Assembly (NCBI GenBank): GCA_019745415.1
Contig: JAIETF010000026.1
Coordinates: 124,001-188,000 of the forward strand
Source of the DNA: Candidatus Obscuribacterales bacterium
GTDB taxonomy: Bacteria > Cyanobacteriota > Vampirovibrionia > Obscuribacterales > Obscuribacteraceae
Reading direction: 5' to 3'
Length of the DNA stretch: 64,000 nucleotides
Every line of letters begins with the position of its first letter. The stretch's first letter is position 1. This document shows, piece by piece, positions 51,744 through 60,723 of the stretch. Below the pieces are notes generated by a model, which saw nothing but the letters and a program-made list of their open reading frames with translations, was not told where the DNA came from and did not search any database. Position numbers and translations under genes: made by a program.

Positions 51744-53099
51744 ATGCATTCCCATTCAGAACATTTGGCACCAATCAATAAAATAATCACCAACGGCGGC
51801 AAAGGCAGAGTGCCCATAAGCCTGGCGGCTGGCTTTATTTTACTTAGCACAACCCTACTCATAGCAGCACCGGTTCTCGCCCAGGGCAAACAAATCGCCG
51901 GGCAAACCCAGGCAGCGGGCGTTTCGGATAAAGCAATCACAAAGGACCAGAAGCCCAAATTAAGCTTTCCCATTAAGTTCAGTTTGCCCAACCCTGCCCA
52001 GTTCGGGGTCTCAAAGAAAGCCAAGGATAAGGATTCTAAAAGTAAAGCCCCTAAAGTCAGCGGCGAATGGTCGCCCTATGGCAACATTTTTGAAATCAAT
52101 TCGGCGCGCAAGCTGAGTTTTGAAGACAAATTGCGCCATAAGACCATCGAGATGAGGCTCATTTACCCCACAGCTCCCGGCAACTATCCAGTGATAATCT
52201 TTTCGCACGGGGCCGGTGGTTCTAAAGATGCCTACACCCAGCTTACCGAGTATATAGCCGCACGCGGCTATATTTGCATTCAGCCCACCCATGACGACAG
52301 CATTGGCAAGCTCAAACTAAAGAAAAAGAACGCTGGATTTGGCGACGCCCTGGCCACGACCAACGACCAGCGTTATTGGATCAGCCGGGCGCGCGACATC
52401 GAAGCCACCCTTGATGGTCTCGATATGATTGCCACCAACCTTCCCAGCGGCGTCACCATGAACAAAGAAGCCATAGGTATGGGCGGACACTCATTTGGCG
52501 CCTTTACCACATTGATTTTGGCTGGTGCGCCGGTCAATATACCGGTCAACCTCAGCCCTGGTTATGGCGGTTTGACCGACTTCGGCGACAAGCGCATCAA
52601 AGCCTTTTTAGTCTTGAGCGGTCAGGGCACGGGCAAAGTCGGTCTTTGCTTTCCTGGCAAAGAAAGCTATGGCGCCATCAAGGCGCCTATGATGGTCATG
52701 ACGGGCTCGCGCGATAAGGGTCAGAGGGGTCAGCCGCCCACTTGGCGAATGGAACCATTCACATACGCAGGCGGTGGCAATAAGCACCTTCTATACATCG
52801 AAGGGGCCAACCATCTCACCTTTACCGGCAATATCTTTACTCGAACAATTGACAACGACAAGAAAGACAAGAAAAGCCTAAAGCTTTTCTCAAGTATGGT
52901 TCAGAACCACATAGACTCGGGACTAGCTAAAGCGGCAGAATATAATGCTAAGACCAAGCCTTTATTTCCTTATGTGCAAAAGGCTGGGTTGGCTTTCTAT
53001 GATGCTTACCTGAAGAATGACCAGTCGGCGCTGGAATTTCTCAAGAGCCATCAGCTGGAAAAATCCAGCCTTGGCCTGATACAACAGAAAGATCAATAG
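51744..53099 (+). CDS. secreted alpha/beta hydrolase (platelet-activating-factor acetylhydrolase-like)
   Basis: The 451-aa protein has a signal peptide or anchor (residues about 26-50), a Lys-rich linker and an alpha/beta hydrolase domain. IIFSHGAGGSKDAY is the oxyanion His-Gly strand, and GMGGHSFGAFTTL is the nucleophile elbow with Ser250. GSRDKGQRG and EGANHLTF hold the likely Asp and His. This resembles predicted dienelactone/PAF-acetylhydrolase-type lipases. Substrate is unknown. It is monocistronic between the kinase and the GNAT-cupin gene. Confidence 0.88.
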   Translation: MHSHSEHLAPINKIITNGGKGRVPISLAAGFILLSTTLLIAAPVLAQGKQIAGQTQAAGVSDKAITKDQKPKLSFPIKFSLPNPAQFGVSKKAKDKDSKSKAPKVSGEWSPYGNIFEINSARKLSFEDKLRHKTIEMRLIYPTAPGNYPVIIFSHGAGGSKDAYTQLTEYIAARGYICIQPTHDDSIGKLKLKKKNAGFGDALATTNDQRYWISRARDIEATLDGLDMIATNLPSGVTMNKEAIGMGGHSFGAFTTLILAGAPVNIPVNLSPGYGGLTDFGDKRIKAFLVLSGQGTGKVGLCFPGKESYGAIKAPMMVMTGSRDKGQRGQPPTWRMEPFTYAGGGNKHLLYIEGANHLTFTGNIFTRTIDNDKKDKKSLKLFSSMVQNHIDSGLAKAAEYNAKTKPLFPYVQKAGLAFYDAYLKNDQSALEFLKSHQLEKSSLGLIQQKDQ

Positions 53100-53193
53100 C
53101 AAGCTCAATAGAAAACTTGACTAAATTGCAGAGCGTTGTCAAGACCGCATAATAGTTATTATTGCCGAACCGTCTGATCCACCACCACTCTAG

Positions 53194-54111
53194 ATGGAAG
53201 TTGCATTAGTGACCGGAAACAAAGTCTCAGAAGCTGAAGCCCTGGTAATCAAGACCGGGCGTATTCTTTTGCGGCCTCACAGGCTGGAAGATTTTGACGA
53301 CATTCATGCTTATTCGCAAGACCCCGAAGTTGTGCAATACATGCAATGGGGTCCCAATAGCGAAGAGCAGAGCAGGCAATTTCTAGCAAACACTATTGCT
53401 GGTCAGAGCATCGATCAAAAGCAGAACTATGACTTTGCGGTCGAACTGATTGACAATTCCACAATGCCCGAGGCCAGGGTTGGACAAACTATTGGCTCAA
53501 TTAGCTTGAGATTGCCCAAGCCCGATGCCAAACTGGGCGAAATCGGCTATTGCTATCACAAATGCACTTGGGGCAGAGGTGTAGCCTCAGAAGCAGCGGA
53601 AGCAATCATGGCTTTCGGCTTTGATAAGCTCAAGCTTCACAAAATCAGCGCCACCTGCGACCCGCGCAATTTCGGCTCGGCTAAAGTGCTGCAAAAAATC
53701 GGCATGAGGCTGGAAGGCTATCTCAAAAATCATATATTTATGAAGGGCATTTGGCGCGACACCCTGATGTTCGGCACCACCAAAGAGGCCCAGGCAGAAA
53801 ACCGCAAACTATACAGAAACAAGCAAGAGATTTTTGTGCTTGGCGGCATGCACGGCAAGAAAGAAGCACTGACCGAAACCTTCGGCGGCGGCATAGTAAG
53901 CCGCATCAAGCTTTCTAAAGGCGAAGAGATTGCCGAACGCACCGAGATACTCGACGAGTACTATTTGGTTATGGAAGGCGCCATCAAATGTGGTGACAAA
54001 GTACACCAAGCCGGCACCCTGGTGCACACACCGCTTGCTGTAAGACAAGCCAGTATGCATGCCGAGCAAGACAGTGTTTTGCTGGTTTACAGGCTCGGTC
54101 CCGAATCGTAA
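53194..54111 (+). CDS. GNAT acetyltransferase (RimJ/RimL-type) fused to a cupin domain
   Basis: The first ~195 residues are a GNAT domain: RILLRPHRLEDFDDIHAYSQ, then GEIGYCYHKCTWGRGVASEA with the acetyl-CoA pyrophosphate loop, and DPRNFGSAKVLQKIGMRLEG. The C-terminal ~95 residues are a cupin-like barrel, IKLSKGEEIAERTEILDEYYLVMEGAI. GNAT-cupin fusions are unusual. A small-molecule or protein N-acetyltransferase regulated by a bound ligand is plausible. The stop TAA is directly followed by the ATG of the response regulator (no gap), so they are translated together. Confidence 0.85.
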   Translation: MEVALVTGNKVSEAEALVIKTGRILLRPHRLEDFDDIHAYSQDPEVVQYMQWGPNSEEQSRQFLANTIAGQSIDQKQNYDFAVELIDNSTMPEARVGQTIGSISLRLPKPDAKLGEIGYCYHKCTWGRGVASEAAEAIMAFGFDKLKLHKISATCDPRNFGSAKVLQKIGMRLEGYLKNHIFMKGIWRDTLMFGTTKEAQAENRKLYRNKQEIFVLGGMHGKKEALTETFGGGIVSRIKLSKGEEIAERTEILDEYYLVMEGAIKCGDKVHQAGTLVHTPLAVRQASMHAEQDSVLLVYRLGPES

Positions 54112-54801
54112 ATGGCCCAGATTCTTTTAGCCGAAGACGACCCGGCTTTAGCATCGGTACTGGTCAGATGGCTGCAAAAAGAAGGACATCAAGTCAATCA
54201 TCTGGCAGACGGCGACGAAGCAATTCGCTTTTTAGATTTTGCCGATTTTGACCTGCTTATTTTAGATATTGAACTACCCGGTGCAAGCGGTTTAGAAATT
54301 CTCAAAGCCTATCGCAGTAAGGGCGGCAAAACCTTGGCGATCTTTCTGACAGCGCGCAGCTCGGTGGCAGACAAGTTGCAAGGTTTTGAAACAGGCGCAG
54401 ATGATTATCTGAGCAAGCCCTTTCATGCCAAGGAGCTGATTATGAGGGTGAACGCCCTCTTGCGACGCAGTTGTGGAACAGTCGATTTAGACGCCCAGTT
54501 TAAGAACCTGGGGCTAGAGCTTTTGCCCAACCGCTCGGCGGTGCGCAAACTAGAAAGCAATAGCGAAGTGTCACTGACACAGCGTGAGTATGCCCTCTTA
54601 GACTATTTGCTTAGACGTCTAGATCAAATTATTCCTTCCGAGCGCTTGCTAAACAGCCTCTGGACCGACGAAGAAGGCGCCACACCGGAAGCCCTGGCTG
54701 CCTGCATTACCCGCCTGCGTAAAAAGATCGACCTGCCGGGTAGTGAAAGCATGATCAAAAATGTACACGGACGCGGCTATCAAATCGTTTCTAAAAAATA
54801 G
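54112..54801 (+). CDS. OmpR/PhoB-family response regulator
   Basis: The 229-aa protein has an N-terminal receiver domain with acidic pair EDD, phosphorylation site Asp52 in LILDIELPG, a Thr in LTARS and conserved Lys in YLSKPF. The C-terminal winged helix has SLTQREYALLDYLLRRLDQI and the terminal NVHGRGYQIV. It is a DNA-binding activator/repressor. The partner histidine kinase is encoded opposite, ends nine bases away (54811), and is convergent, not in an operon. Confidence 0.97.
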   Translation: MAQILLAEDDPALASVLVRWLQKEGHQVNHLADGDEAIRFLDFADFDLLILDIELPGASGLEILKAYRSKGGKTLAIFLTARSSVADKLQGFETGADDYLSKPFHAKELIMRVNALLRRSCGTVDLDAQFKNLGLELLPNRSAVRKLESNSEVSLTQREYALLDYLLRRLDQIIPSERLLNSLWTDEEGATPEALAACITRLRKKIDLPGSESMIKNVHGRGYQIVSKK

Positions 54802-54810
54802 CTCTTGCCG

Positions 54811-56583
54811 CTAAGCAAGAGGCAAAGTAAAGCGTATTGAAGTGCCCCTAGGTCTGCGCCTCTCGGCCTTAATTTTGCCACCATGACTTTCAACTATAAC
54901 TTTAGAGATAGCCAGACCAAGCCCCGAGCCTTTGCGCCGTTTTCCGTCTTGAGCGGAGTCAACCTGCTTGAAGCGCTCAAAAACAGCTTCAAGCATTTCT
55001 TCAGGTATGCCGAGCCCTTCGTCATCGACCTGTATGACCGCCATATTTCCCACTTTTCTTGCCGACAGCACCACCTGAGTGCCTCGCTCGCTAAACTTAA
55101 AAGAATTGGACAGCAGATTGAACAAAACCTGCAGAATGCGCTCATCATCAAAGCGCGCGCTAAGCTGCGGGTCGGCTTGCAAAACCAGTTTTATACCCCC
55201 TTGTTCGGCCAAGAGCCGACTGCTCTTCATGGCTTCTTCTAAAATAGGCAATAGCGGCGCAACACGAGCATTGAGCGAAAATGCAGCGCTTTCAATTTTG
55301 TCTAGGTCCAAAAGATTATTCACCAAAGAAAGCAAACGCCCGATGCTTTCAGAGCTTTCACGCAAAGTCGCAGCCCCCTCTTCAGTCAATTTCTCGGCTT
55401 CAAGAAACTCATGAGCCAATTGCACCGCATTCAGTGGCGAACGCAGATCATGACTGACCATGGCGACAAACTCTGACTTGAGTCGCTCTAACTCGGCTTT
55501 TTCTGTAATATCAAGCACAACACAATTAAAGCGCTCGCTATTCTCAGACCAGTTAGCCGACCATTGCATAACCAAAGTCTTGCCGTCTGGGCGCAGAGTC
55601 TGCACGCTAAACTTGCCGTGACCCTGCTTGAGAGCTTTATCAAGCCCGCTCTGAATCTGCTTTGCGGCATCAGCATCAATCAGAGCTGACAGCAAAAGTC
55701 CAGACAAGTCTGCATCTTTCGTCCCGAACATATCGCCGAAAGCCGCATTGTATTCTTGTATAGTGCCGTCTTTTGCGATAGAAGCTATGCCTTCAGCAGC
55801 GTTGTCAAAGATATCTCGCTCTTTCTCTCTGACAGCATTCAAGTCGCTGTACATTTGACTGTATGTTCTATGCAACTGCGCTAATTCATCGTCACCACTA
55901 AGCTGGCTGGTTGGCGTCTCGCCCTTACCCATGGCAACGGCGTTGGCAATCAGCTTTTTCAGTCGATCAGAAGTGGTGCGATTGAAGTAAATGAGCAAAC
56001 TGCAGGCAAGAAATATGCTGGCAAGAACAGAAGCAAGCAAGGCGGTCTCTATTGTTTGAAAAGTCTGCTCTTCTCTAGCAAGCATTTCTTTTTGGCTCTC
56101 ACGCTGTTGAGCACACATTTGGTTTATATGCTTGAAAGTTTGAGCAAAAGCATTCTCAGCCTTGACCATGACTAACTTGGCTTGCACTGTTTCATCTCTC
56201 TTGTAGAGGGTGCCTGCCAAAACCAAGCTTTTATCTACCTCGTCTGCAAGCGACTTGATTACAGACCAATGCCCTTCTTCGTCTTCATGACCTTTCACTA
56301 AAGCATCGATTTCATACACTATACGTCTGGATTGATCTTCCAAGCGACTGGGCAACTTTCTCAAAGGATCGCCACCAACAACGCCTTGGGTAATGAGAGC
56401 AACATTGCGCTCTGTGGCAAGCATATGCAGAGTATTCATCTTTGCGACAAGCTCTGCACTGTGAGCCGCTTTTGCTCGTTCGACCCGAACATGCTCAAAG
56501 AGAGAATAGAGCGTAGCCACAGAGAGAACCTCGGCGGCAACAGGAATCGCCACTAATATAATTGCTCGTGTGGATAATCGCAT
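54811..56583 (-). CDS. membrane sensor histidine kinase with PAS domain
   Basis: ATG 56583 (590 aa) is preferred over a TTG at 56634. The order is: membrane helix (about 8-27), a helical extracytoplasmic sensor (about 30-170, 4HB/CHASE3-like), second helix (about 180-200), HAMP (about 205-255), PAS (about 265-360), HisKA with phosphorylated His378 in MVSHDLRSP, and HATPase_c with N box (FNLLSNSFKFS), DDEGLGIP and GSGLGLAI. It likely phosphorylates the convergent response regulator. Their gene orientation is unusual for a pair. Confidence 0.95.
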   Translation of the reverse strand: MRLSTRAIILVAIPVAAEVLSVATLYSLFEHVRVERAKAAHSAELVAKMNTLHMLATERNVALITQGVVGGDPLRKLPSRLEDQSRRIVYEIDALVKGHEDEEGHWSVIKSLADEVDKSLVLAGTLYKRDETVQAKLVMVKAENAFAQTFKHINQMCAQQRESQKEMLAREEQTFQTIETALLASVLASIFLACSLLIYFNRTTSDRLKKLIANAVAMGKGETPTSQLSGDDELAQLHRTYSQMYSDLNAVREKERDIFDNAAEGIASIAKDGTIQEYNAAFGDMFGTKDADLSGLLLSALIDADAAKQIQSGLDKALKQGHGKFSVQTLRPDGKTLVMQWSANWSENSERFNCVVLDITEKAELERLKSEFVAMVSHDLRSPLNAVQLAHEFLEAEKLTEEGAATLRESSESIGRLLSLVNNLLDLDKIESAAFSLNARVAPLLPILEEAMKSSRLLAEQGGIKLVLQADPQLSARFDDERILQVLFNLLSNSFKFSERGTQVVLSARKVGNMAVIQVDDEGLGIPEEMLEAVFERFKQVDSAQDGKRRKGSGLGLAISKVIVESHGGKIKAERRRPRGTSIRFTLPLA

Positions 56584-56608
56584 GATTGGTAAGTTTGAGA
56601 AATCGGCT

Positions 56609-56650
56609 CTGTAATGATACAGCAACCTCCACAAAGCTGCATCATTACAG
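56609..56650. promoter_or_regulatory. 15-bp inverted repeat between the EF-hand and sensor-kinase genes
   Basis: CTGTAATGATACAGC (56609-56623) faces GCTGCATCATTACAG (56636-56650) with one mismatch and a 12-base spacer. It lies between the stop of the EF-hand gene (56668) and the start of the sensor kinase (56583), both on the minus strand. There is no T-tract, so it may be a regulator operator rather than a terminator. Confidence 0.55.
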
Positions 56651-56667
56651 TGCTCCGACTTATCTCA

Positions 56668-57435
56668 CTAAAGTGCATTCCTCCTAAAGGTGTATGAATT
56701 GGGTCTCTCAATTGGATCTATAGATACCGGCGGTCTGCCGGGCCATTTGCCAATGGGCGGTCTTTCAATGCCATCAAGCGAGCCGGGCGGAATTATGTCA
56801 CCTGGTTCTTTGCCAAATGGCGGTCTTTCGATAGGATCAAGCACTACATCAGGGGGATGCGATGGGCGCGGCAGCGGCGGCAAGTCGCAGCCAGGATCTC
56901 TGCCAAACGGCGGTCTTTCGATAGGATCAATTACTACATCGGGGGGATGCGATGGACGCGGCAGCGGCGGCAAGTCGCAGCCAGGATCTCTGCCAAATGG
57001 CGGTCTTTCGATCGGATCAAGCACTACATCGGGAGGTCCACCGGGATGTTTGCCGGGAGGCGGCGCCACTGGTCTATCATGCACCGGCGGTCTCTCTATT
57101 GGGTCTATCACAACATCGGGAGGCCCACCGGGATGTTTACCGGGAGGTGGTGCTACTGGTCTATCATGCACCGGCGGCTTATCTAGACCAAAGAAAGAGG
57201 CAAACTCGGCTTGATTTATGTTACCGTCTTTATTGCGATCGAAGGCGTTAAATATATTGGTAAAAGAGAGCTGGCCGTTATCATCAACTATATCGGGCTT
57301 GCGAGGCATCGTCTTGAATGAAGCCGAACGCCCTTCGTCAATCATGTCGTGCACGACCTGACTGACCCCAAATGAACTGTCTAAAGCAGACGACTCTTGC
57401 GGCATCACTTTATCAGAGAAATTATTGTGCATCAC
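56668..57435 (-). CDS. EF-hand protein with Pro-rich tandem repeats
   Basis: The 255-aa protein has one canonical EF-hand loop DRNKDGNINQAEF at about residues 65-77, preceded by helix NIFNAFDR. The C-terminal two-thirds are Pro/Gly/Asp-rich tandem repeats ending in DPIERPP: two 29-residue units starting VHDRPVAPPPGKHPGG, two 30-residue units starting FGRDPGCDLPPLPRPSHPP, and two shorter divergent ones. The repeats contain cysteines that could cross-link. There is no obvious signal peptide. It is probably a calcium-responsive structural or exported protein. Confidence 0.85.
   Translation of the reverse strand: MMHNNFSDKVMPQESSALDSSFGVSQVVHDMIDEGRSASFKTMPRKPDIVDDNGQLSFTNIFNAFDRNKDGNINQAEFASFFGLDKPPVHDRPVAPPPGKHPGGPPDVVIDPIERPPVHDRPVAPPPGKHPGGPPDVVLDPIERPPFGRDPGCDLPPLPRPSHPPDVVIDPIERPPFGRDPGCDLPPLPRPSHPPDVVLDPIERPPFGKEPGDIIPPGSLDGIERPPIGKWPGRPPVSIDPIERPNSYTFRRNAL
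56821..57174. repeat. tandem DNA repeats inside the EF-hand gene (two 90-bp and two 87-bp units)
   Basis: Units begin at 56821, 56911, 57001 and 57088, each with the conserved CGGTCT[TC]TC motif, and the next similar motif is at 57175. The 90-bp pair and the 87-bp pair each are nearly identical internally, which indicates recent duplication. They encode the DPIERPP repeats. Confidence 0.9.
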
Positions 57436-57635
57436 TAGTAACGCTCCTCAATTATTCAAAGGGCAGGCAGTTCCTGCTCATGTCTTGAAGGTAGTGAAAA
57501 AGTCTGACGCTTGTTTGACGCCTAGATTAAATGGAAAACGAGCAAATTGCTTCACCACGGCTTAACCTGGGCAATGACAAGATAGAGATATAAAAATCAA
57601 AGAGAATCAGAAGAGAAAAAGAGAAATGAAAACAG

Positions 57636-58889
57636 ATGAAAGAGCACAGTTATACAAACGCAATAGGCGATAGAAAGCCACTAATACTGGACCGAGATCC
57701 GCCGTTTTTGATATTCTTCGGAATTCCATTCTTTCTTATCGGCTTGTTATTCTTCGTTGCCCCTTGGGGCTTAGCTTCAAATAGCGATAGCCTTTCCATA
57801 CCGATTAAGCTAGTCATATCGGGCATGGGTACTGTGGCTATGCTTGTCTCGCTGATAGTCTTTAGAAGTGCAAGCAAAATATCTGTCTTAGATCGCGGCG
57901 CCGGCTGTGTGATCTTGCGTCAGCGTCTAGATAAAAGAAGCACCCGCCGCATCAATATTACCGAGATAGCCGACGTAATCTTGGACACAAGCAAAGACAG
58001 CGATGGGGAAAACACCTATAGGTCGGTACTCTTGCTAAAGAGCGGAGAGAAAGTCGGGCTGAGCAATGCCTACATATATGATGAAGCAGAAGCAAAACAG
58101 AAAGTAGCAAAAATAAGCGCCCTAATAAAGGATCCGTACTCATCAAGCTTTGATTGCAAAAGACCAACCAGCCCTGTCAGCCAGAGCGGCGGCATAGGCA
58201 AGGGAGTGGTGGCGATGGTATGCGCGACAGTGATAGCCAGCCCCTTTGTGAGTTGGTGGATAGCCGCCAATAGCCATCAGCCGGCAGTACAAGACAGTGT
58301 GGTAAGCGGGGCACCCAGCCCCGCTCTAGACAAAGAGTTGCATCTTAAGGCGGTGAAATTTCTGCCTGTGGAAGAGAAAATAGTCTTTGTGACCACACCT
58401 GAGCCCGGACACGAGGGAATGGTAAAAATCTGGTTCATACCCTTTGCCATATTCTGGACTCTGTTCAGTCTTTTATGGCTCACTGTGGCGCTTGGTAGCT
58501 CAGTGACCAAGCGCAGCATCACCGGCATTATCATGTCGCTGTTCGGCTTGCCTTTTGCAGCCTTGGGCATAGGCATGTTGCTTACACCATACTTTAGCTA
58601 TATGCGAGAGCTGACAACGATTTATGCCATTTCTGAAAAAAGGGCCTTTGCCGTAGACAAAGACGGTGCCCGTGAACTGGTTGCCTTTGACGACAAACAC
58701 TTTGGACCTATCAACGCCAGCACTTACACCCGTAAACTTGCAGACGGTAAAAGCGAAGAGCGTATGGACCTTCTCTTTCGCAACAACCTTGACCCGGAAG
58801 GTGCCAGCGTCACCGTGGGCTTCTGGGGCATCGACAAAGGCGCCGAGGCAAAAGCCATTTTAGAAGAGAAATATCGAGCCAAAAACTAG
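57636..58889 (+). CDS. membrane protein of unknown function
   Basis: The 417-aa protein has two early helices (about residues 27-50 and 55-75), a soluble part (about 80-185), further helices (about 190-210, 272-294 and 303-325), and a C-terminal soluble domain with a conserved-looking WGIDKGAEAKAI end. This recalls DUF3592-type or PH-domain membrane proteins, but no family is firm. GAGAAAAAGAGAAATG includes only a weak ribosome-binding site. It is monocistronic. Confidence 0.7.
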   Translation: MKEHSYTNAIGDRKPLILDRDPPFLIFFGIPFFLIGLLFFVAPWGLASNSDSLSIPIKLVISGMGTVAMLVSLIVFRSASKISVLDRGAGCVILRQRLDKRSTRRINITEIADVILDTSKDSDGENTYRSVLLLKSGEKVGLSNAYIYDEAEAKQKVAKISALIKDPYSSSFDCKRPTSPVSQSGGIGKGVVAMVCATVIASPFVSWWIAANSHQPAVQDSVVSGAPSPALDKELHLKAVKFLPVEEKIVFVTTPEPGHEGMVKIWFIPFAIFWTLFSLLWLTVALGSSVTKRSITGIIMSLFGLPFAALGIGMLLTPYFSYMRELTTIYAISEKRAFAVDKDGARELVAFDDKHFGPINASTYTRKLADGKSEERMDLLFRNNLDPEGASVTVGFWGIDKGAEAKAILEEKYRAKN

Positions 58890-59025
58890 AGAGACTAGAG
58901 AGAGAGTAGAGAGAGTTGAGAAACTAGAGAAACTAGAGAAACTGGAGATCTCGGGAGAGCCAAACAGCTCCAGAGAGATTAGTAGAGATCCAGAGAGAGA
59001 TAGGGAGAGACTGGGAGATTAGGTG
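58887..59025. repeat. purine-rich GAGA microsatellite
   Basis: The 3' flank of the membrane-protein gene is a nearly all-purine tract of GAGAGA and CTAGAGAAA/CTGGAGA units. It includes three near-copies of AACTAGAGA. It fills about half of the 311-base gap before the MFS gene. The rest of that gap holds the hairpin described below, and a small ORF starting at 59023 is not convincing. Confidence 0.8.
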
Positions 59026-59155
59026 AGGCATTTTTCGGCGGCAGCTGAAACCATTCTCATACTTCCAGAAAAAGCCCCCGGCTTAATGACAATTGAGTCC
59101 AAATTGAATAATATTGCCCGTCACAGGTATCCAGCGATCAATATATCAAGATATT

Positions 59156-59182
59156 CGAGGAGGCTAAAGTTTAGCCGCCTCG
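59156..59182 (+). promoter_or_regulatory. strong 5' leader hairpin before the MFS gene
   Basis: CGAGG-A-GGCTAA (59156-59167) pairs with TTAGCC-G-CCTCG (59171-59182), an 11-bp stem with one A-G mismatch and an AGT loop. It ends 18 bases before the ATG at 59201. Its place right before the start suggests translational or mRNA-stability control; there is no T-tract. Confidence 0.6.
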
Positions 59183-59200
59183 ACAAAACAGGCGGGCAAT

Positions 59201-60586
59201 ATGACAAACTCGGTACTAACCAAGATAGAGACACAAGAAAGTCCCGCCGCAGACATAAATATGGATATCACCGACGCGAATCTTGATGCTGTACCGACTA
59301 AAGCCCTCGCCGAAACAGCCGGCAAGCCTAACCCCTGGCATGCCTTCATTGCCACCTGGCTAGGCGGTGTCTTCGACGGCATGGACAGTTCCATCTTTGC
59401 CATCGTCCTCTTCCCCGCTCTCTCTGAACTGCTGAACACTCATTCGCATTCGGTCGTCGGGCAGTTCGGCTCATACATCATTGCCATGTTTATGGTGGGC
59501 TGGGCAATTGGCGCGGTCTTCTTCGGCTGGCTAGCCGACCACATTGGTCGAGCCCGCACTCTTTCAATCACAATTTTGCTCTATGCGCTTTTCACCGGTC
59601 TTTGCGCCTTCGCTCATAACTGGTGGGAACTTGGTTTCTGTAGATTCTTGGTGGGCGCCGGTATCGGCGGCGAAATGGGCATCGGCGCCGTCTTGCTTTC
59701 AGAATGCTGGCCCAAGCGCACTCGCATCTATGCCCTCAGTGCTCTGGCCACATCGCTTGGCGTCGGCTATATTCTCACCGCCGGACTCAATCTTGCTTTG
59801 AACGGCAACTGGCGCTATCTTTTCATCGCCGGCGTCATCCCGGCTTTCCTTACTGTTTATATGAGAATGAAACTGAAAGATTCAGACCATTTTCATGAGT
59901 TGCAAGAGAAAAAGAAAGAAGCTAAGAACAAAGCGCACCACGAGCGTTCCGAGGCTGATCATGAGCTCTTGAGCCATACTTTCAAAGCTCTGATCTCAAA
60001 AGAGAACTTCAACAAGACTATGATTGTTGGAGTTCTGACAAGCTGCGCCATCATCGCCTGGTGGGCGGTACTATCTTGGATTCCAGCTTGGATTAACCAG
60101 ATAACCGGGGCCATGGCCGTAGCCGAGCGCAGTCACACAATGCTGTTCAAAGATTTCGGCATGATTCTCTCTGGCGTGCTGGGCGGCTGGATGATAGCGA
60201 AAATGGGCTATAAGCGCTGCATGATCGTTTCATTCTTGCTGGCCTTCTGCTTTACCGTCGGTATGTTCATGACCTTCAAGAGCTTCACCCCTTCAATCTT
60301 TCCCTGCATACTCGGTGTAGGTTTCTTTGCCCACATGCCCTTCGTCTTGCTCTGGTCATACATACCCGAGCTCTATTCCACCCGCATTCGCAGCACCGCC
60401 TTTGGTGTCACTTACAACATGGGCAGAATCTTCGCTGCGCTAGCGGCGCTGGGCAGCGGCTGGTTGATTCAAGTGTTCGGAGGCTCTTATGCCATGGCGG
60501 CATCAAGCTTTGCTGCCATCTTTTTGGTTGGTGCAGCGGCGGCTATGTTTATGCCCACCCCCTGCGGCAACATGATTGAAGACTAA
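59201..60586 (+). CDS. MFS transporter, sugar/aromatic-acid-type
   Basis: The 461-aa protein has twelve helices. The loop 2-3 motif WLADHIGRARTLS is the MFS signature (G-x-x-x-D-x-x-G-R). The ending of the fifth helix, GAGIGGEMGIGAVLLSECWPKRTR, and IPELYSTRIRSTAFG in the second half match sugar-porter/AAHS transporters. An acidic helix pattern MDSS in helix 1 (GVFDGMDSSIFAIVLFPAL) is typical of aromatic-acid or metabolite H+ symporters. Substrate is unknown. Control may act through the leader hairpin. Confidence 0.93.
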   Translation: MTNSVLTKIETQESPAADINMDITDANLDAVPTKALAETAGKPNPWHAFIATWLGGVFDGMDSSIFAIVLFPALSELLNTHSHSVVGQFGSYIIAMFMVGWAIGAVFFGWLADHIGRARTLSITILLYALFTGLCAFAHNWWELGFCRFLVGAGIGGEMGIGAVLLSECWPKRTRIYALSALATSLGVGYILTAGLNLALNGNWRYLFIAGVIPAFLTVYMRMKLKDSDHFHELQEKKKEAKNKAHHERSEADHELLSHTFKALISKENFNKTMIVGVLTSCAIIAWWAVLSWIPAWINQITGAMAVAERSHTMLFKDFGMILSGVLGGWMIAKMGYKRCMIVSFLLAFCFTVGMFMTFKSFTPSIFPCILGVGFFAHMPFVLLWSYIPELYSTRIRSTAFGVTYNMGRIFAALAALGSGWLIQVFGGSYAMAASSFAAIFLVGAAAAMFMPTPCGNMIED

Positions 60587-60666
60587 GACCGCTATCTAGT
60601 TAGAGCTCTACGGTACACTCTGAACTCGTAATTTCACCCTGGTAATTAGTCGGGGCTGAGCATATC

Positions 60667-60711
60667 TTAGACCATACCCCCCGGAAGCTTGTTTGGAGGT
60701 CTAACGACCTC
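60667..60711 (+). promoter_or_regulatory. leader with mutually exclusive hairpins before the calpain gene
   Basis: TTAGACC (60667-60673) can pair with GGTCTAA (60698-60704). Alternatively GAGGTC (60696-60701) pairs with GACCTC (60706-60711) around TAAC. The two structures overlap at 60698-60701, so they exclude each other, as in attenuators or riboswitch leaders. The ATG is at 60724. No ligand-binding core I recognise is present. Chance cannot be excluded for such short stems. Confidence 0.4.
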
Positions 60712-60723
60712 TGCGGGTTAAGT

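Noticed and set aside
56821-57174. Regular repeats as a possible CRISPR array
   Set aside because: The units are 87-90 bp, contiguous, in frame and without unique spacers. They code for protein repeats.
59023-59286. 87-codon ORF before the MFS gene
   Set aside because: It runs through the leader hairpin and into the transporter start in another frame, and its composition is not protein-like.
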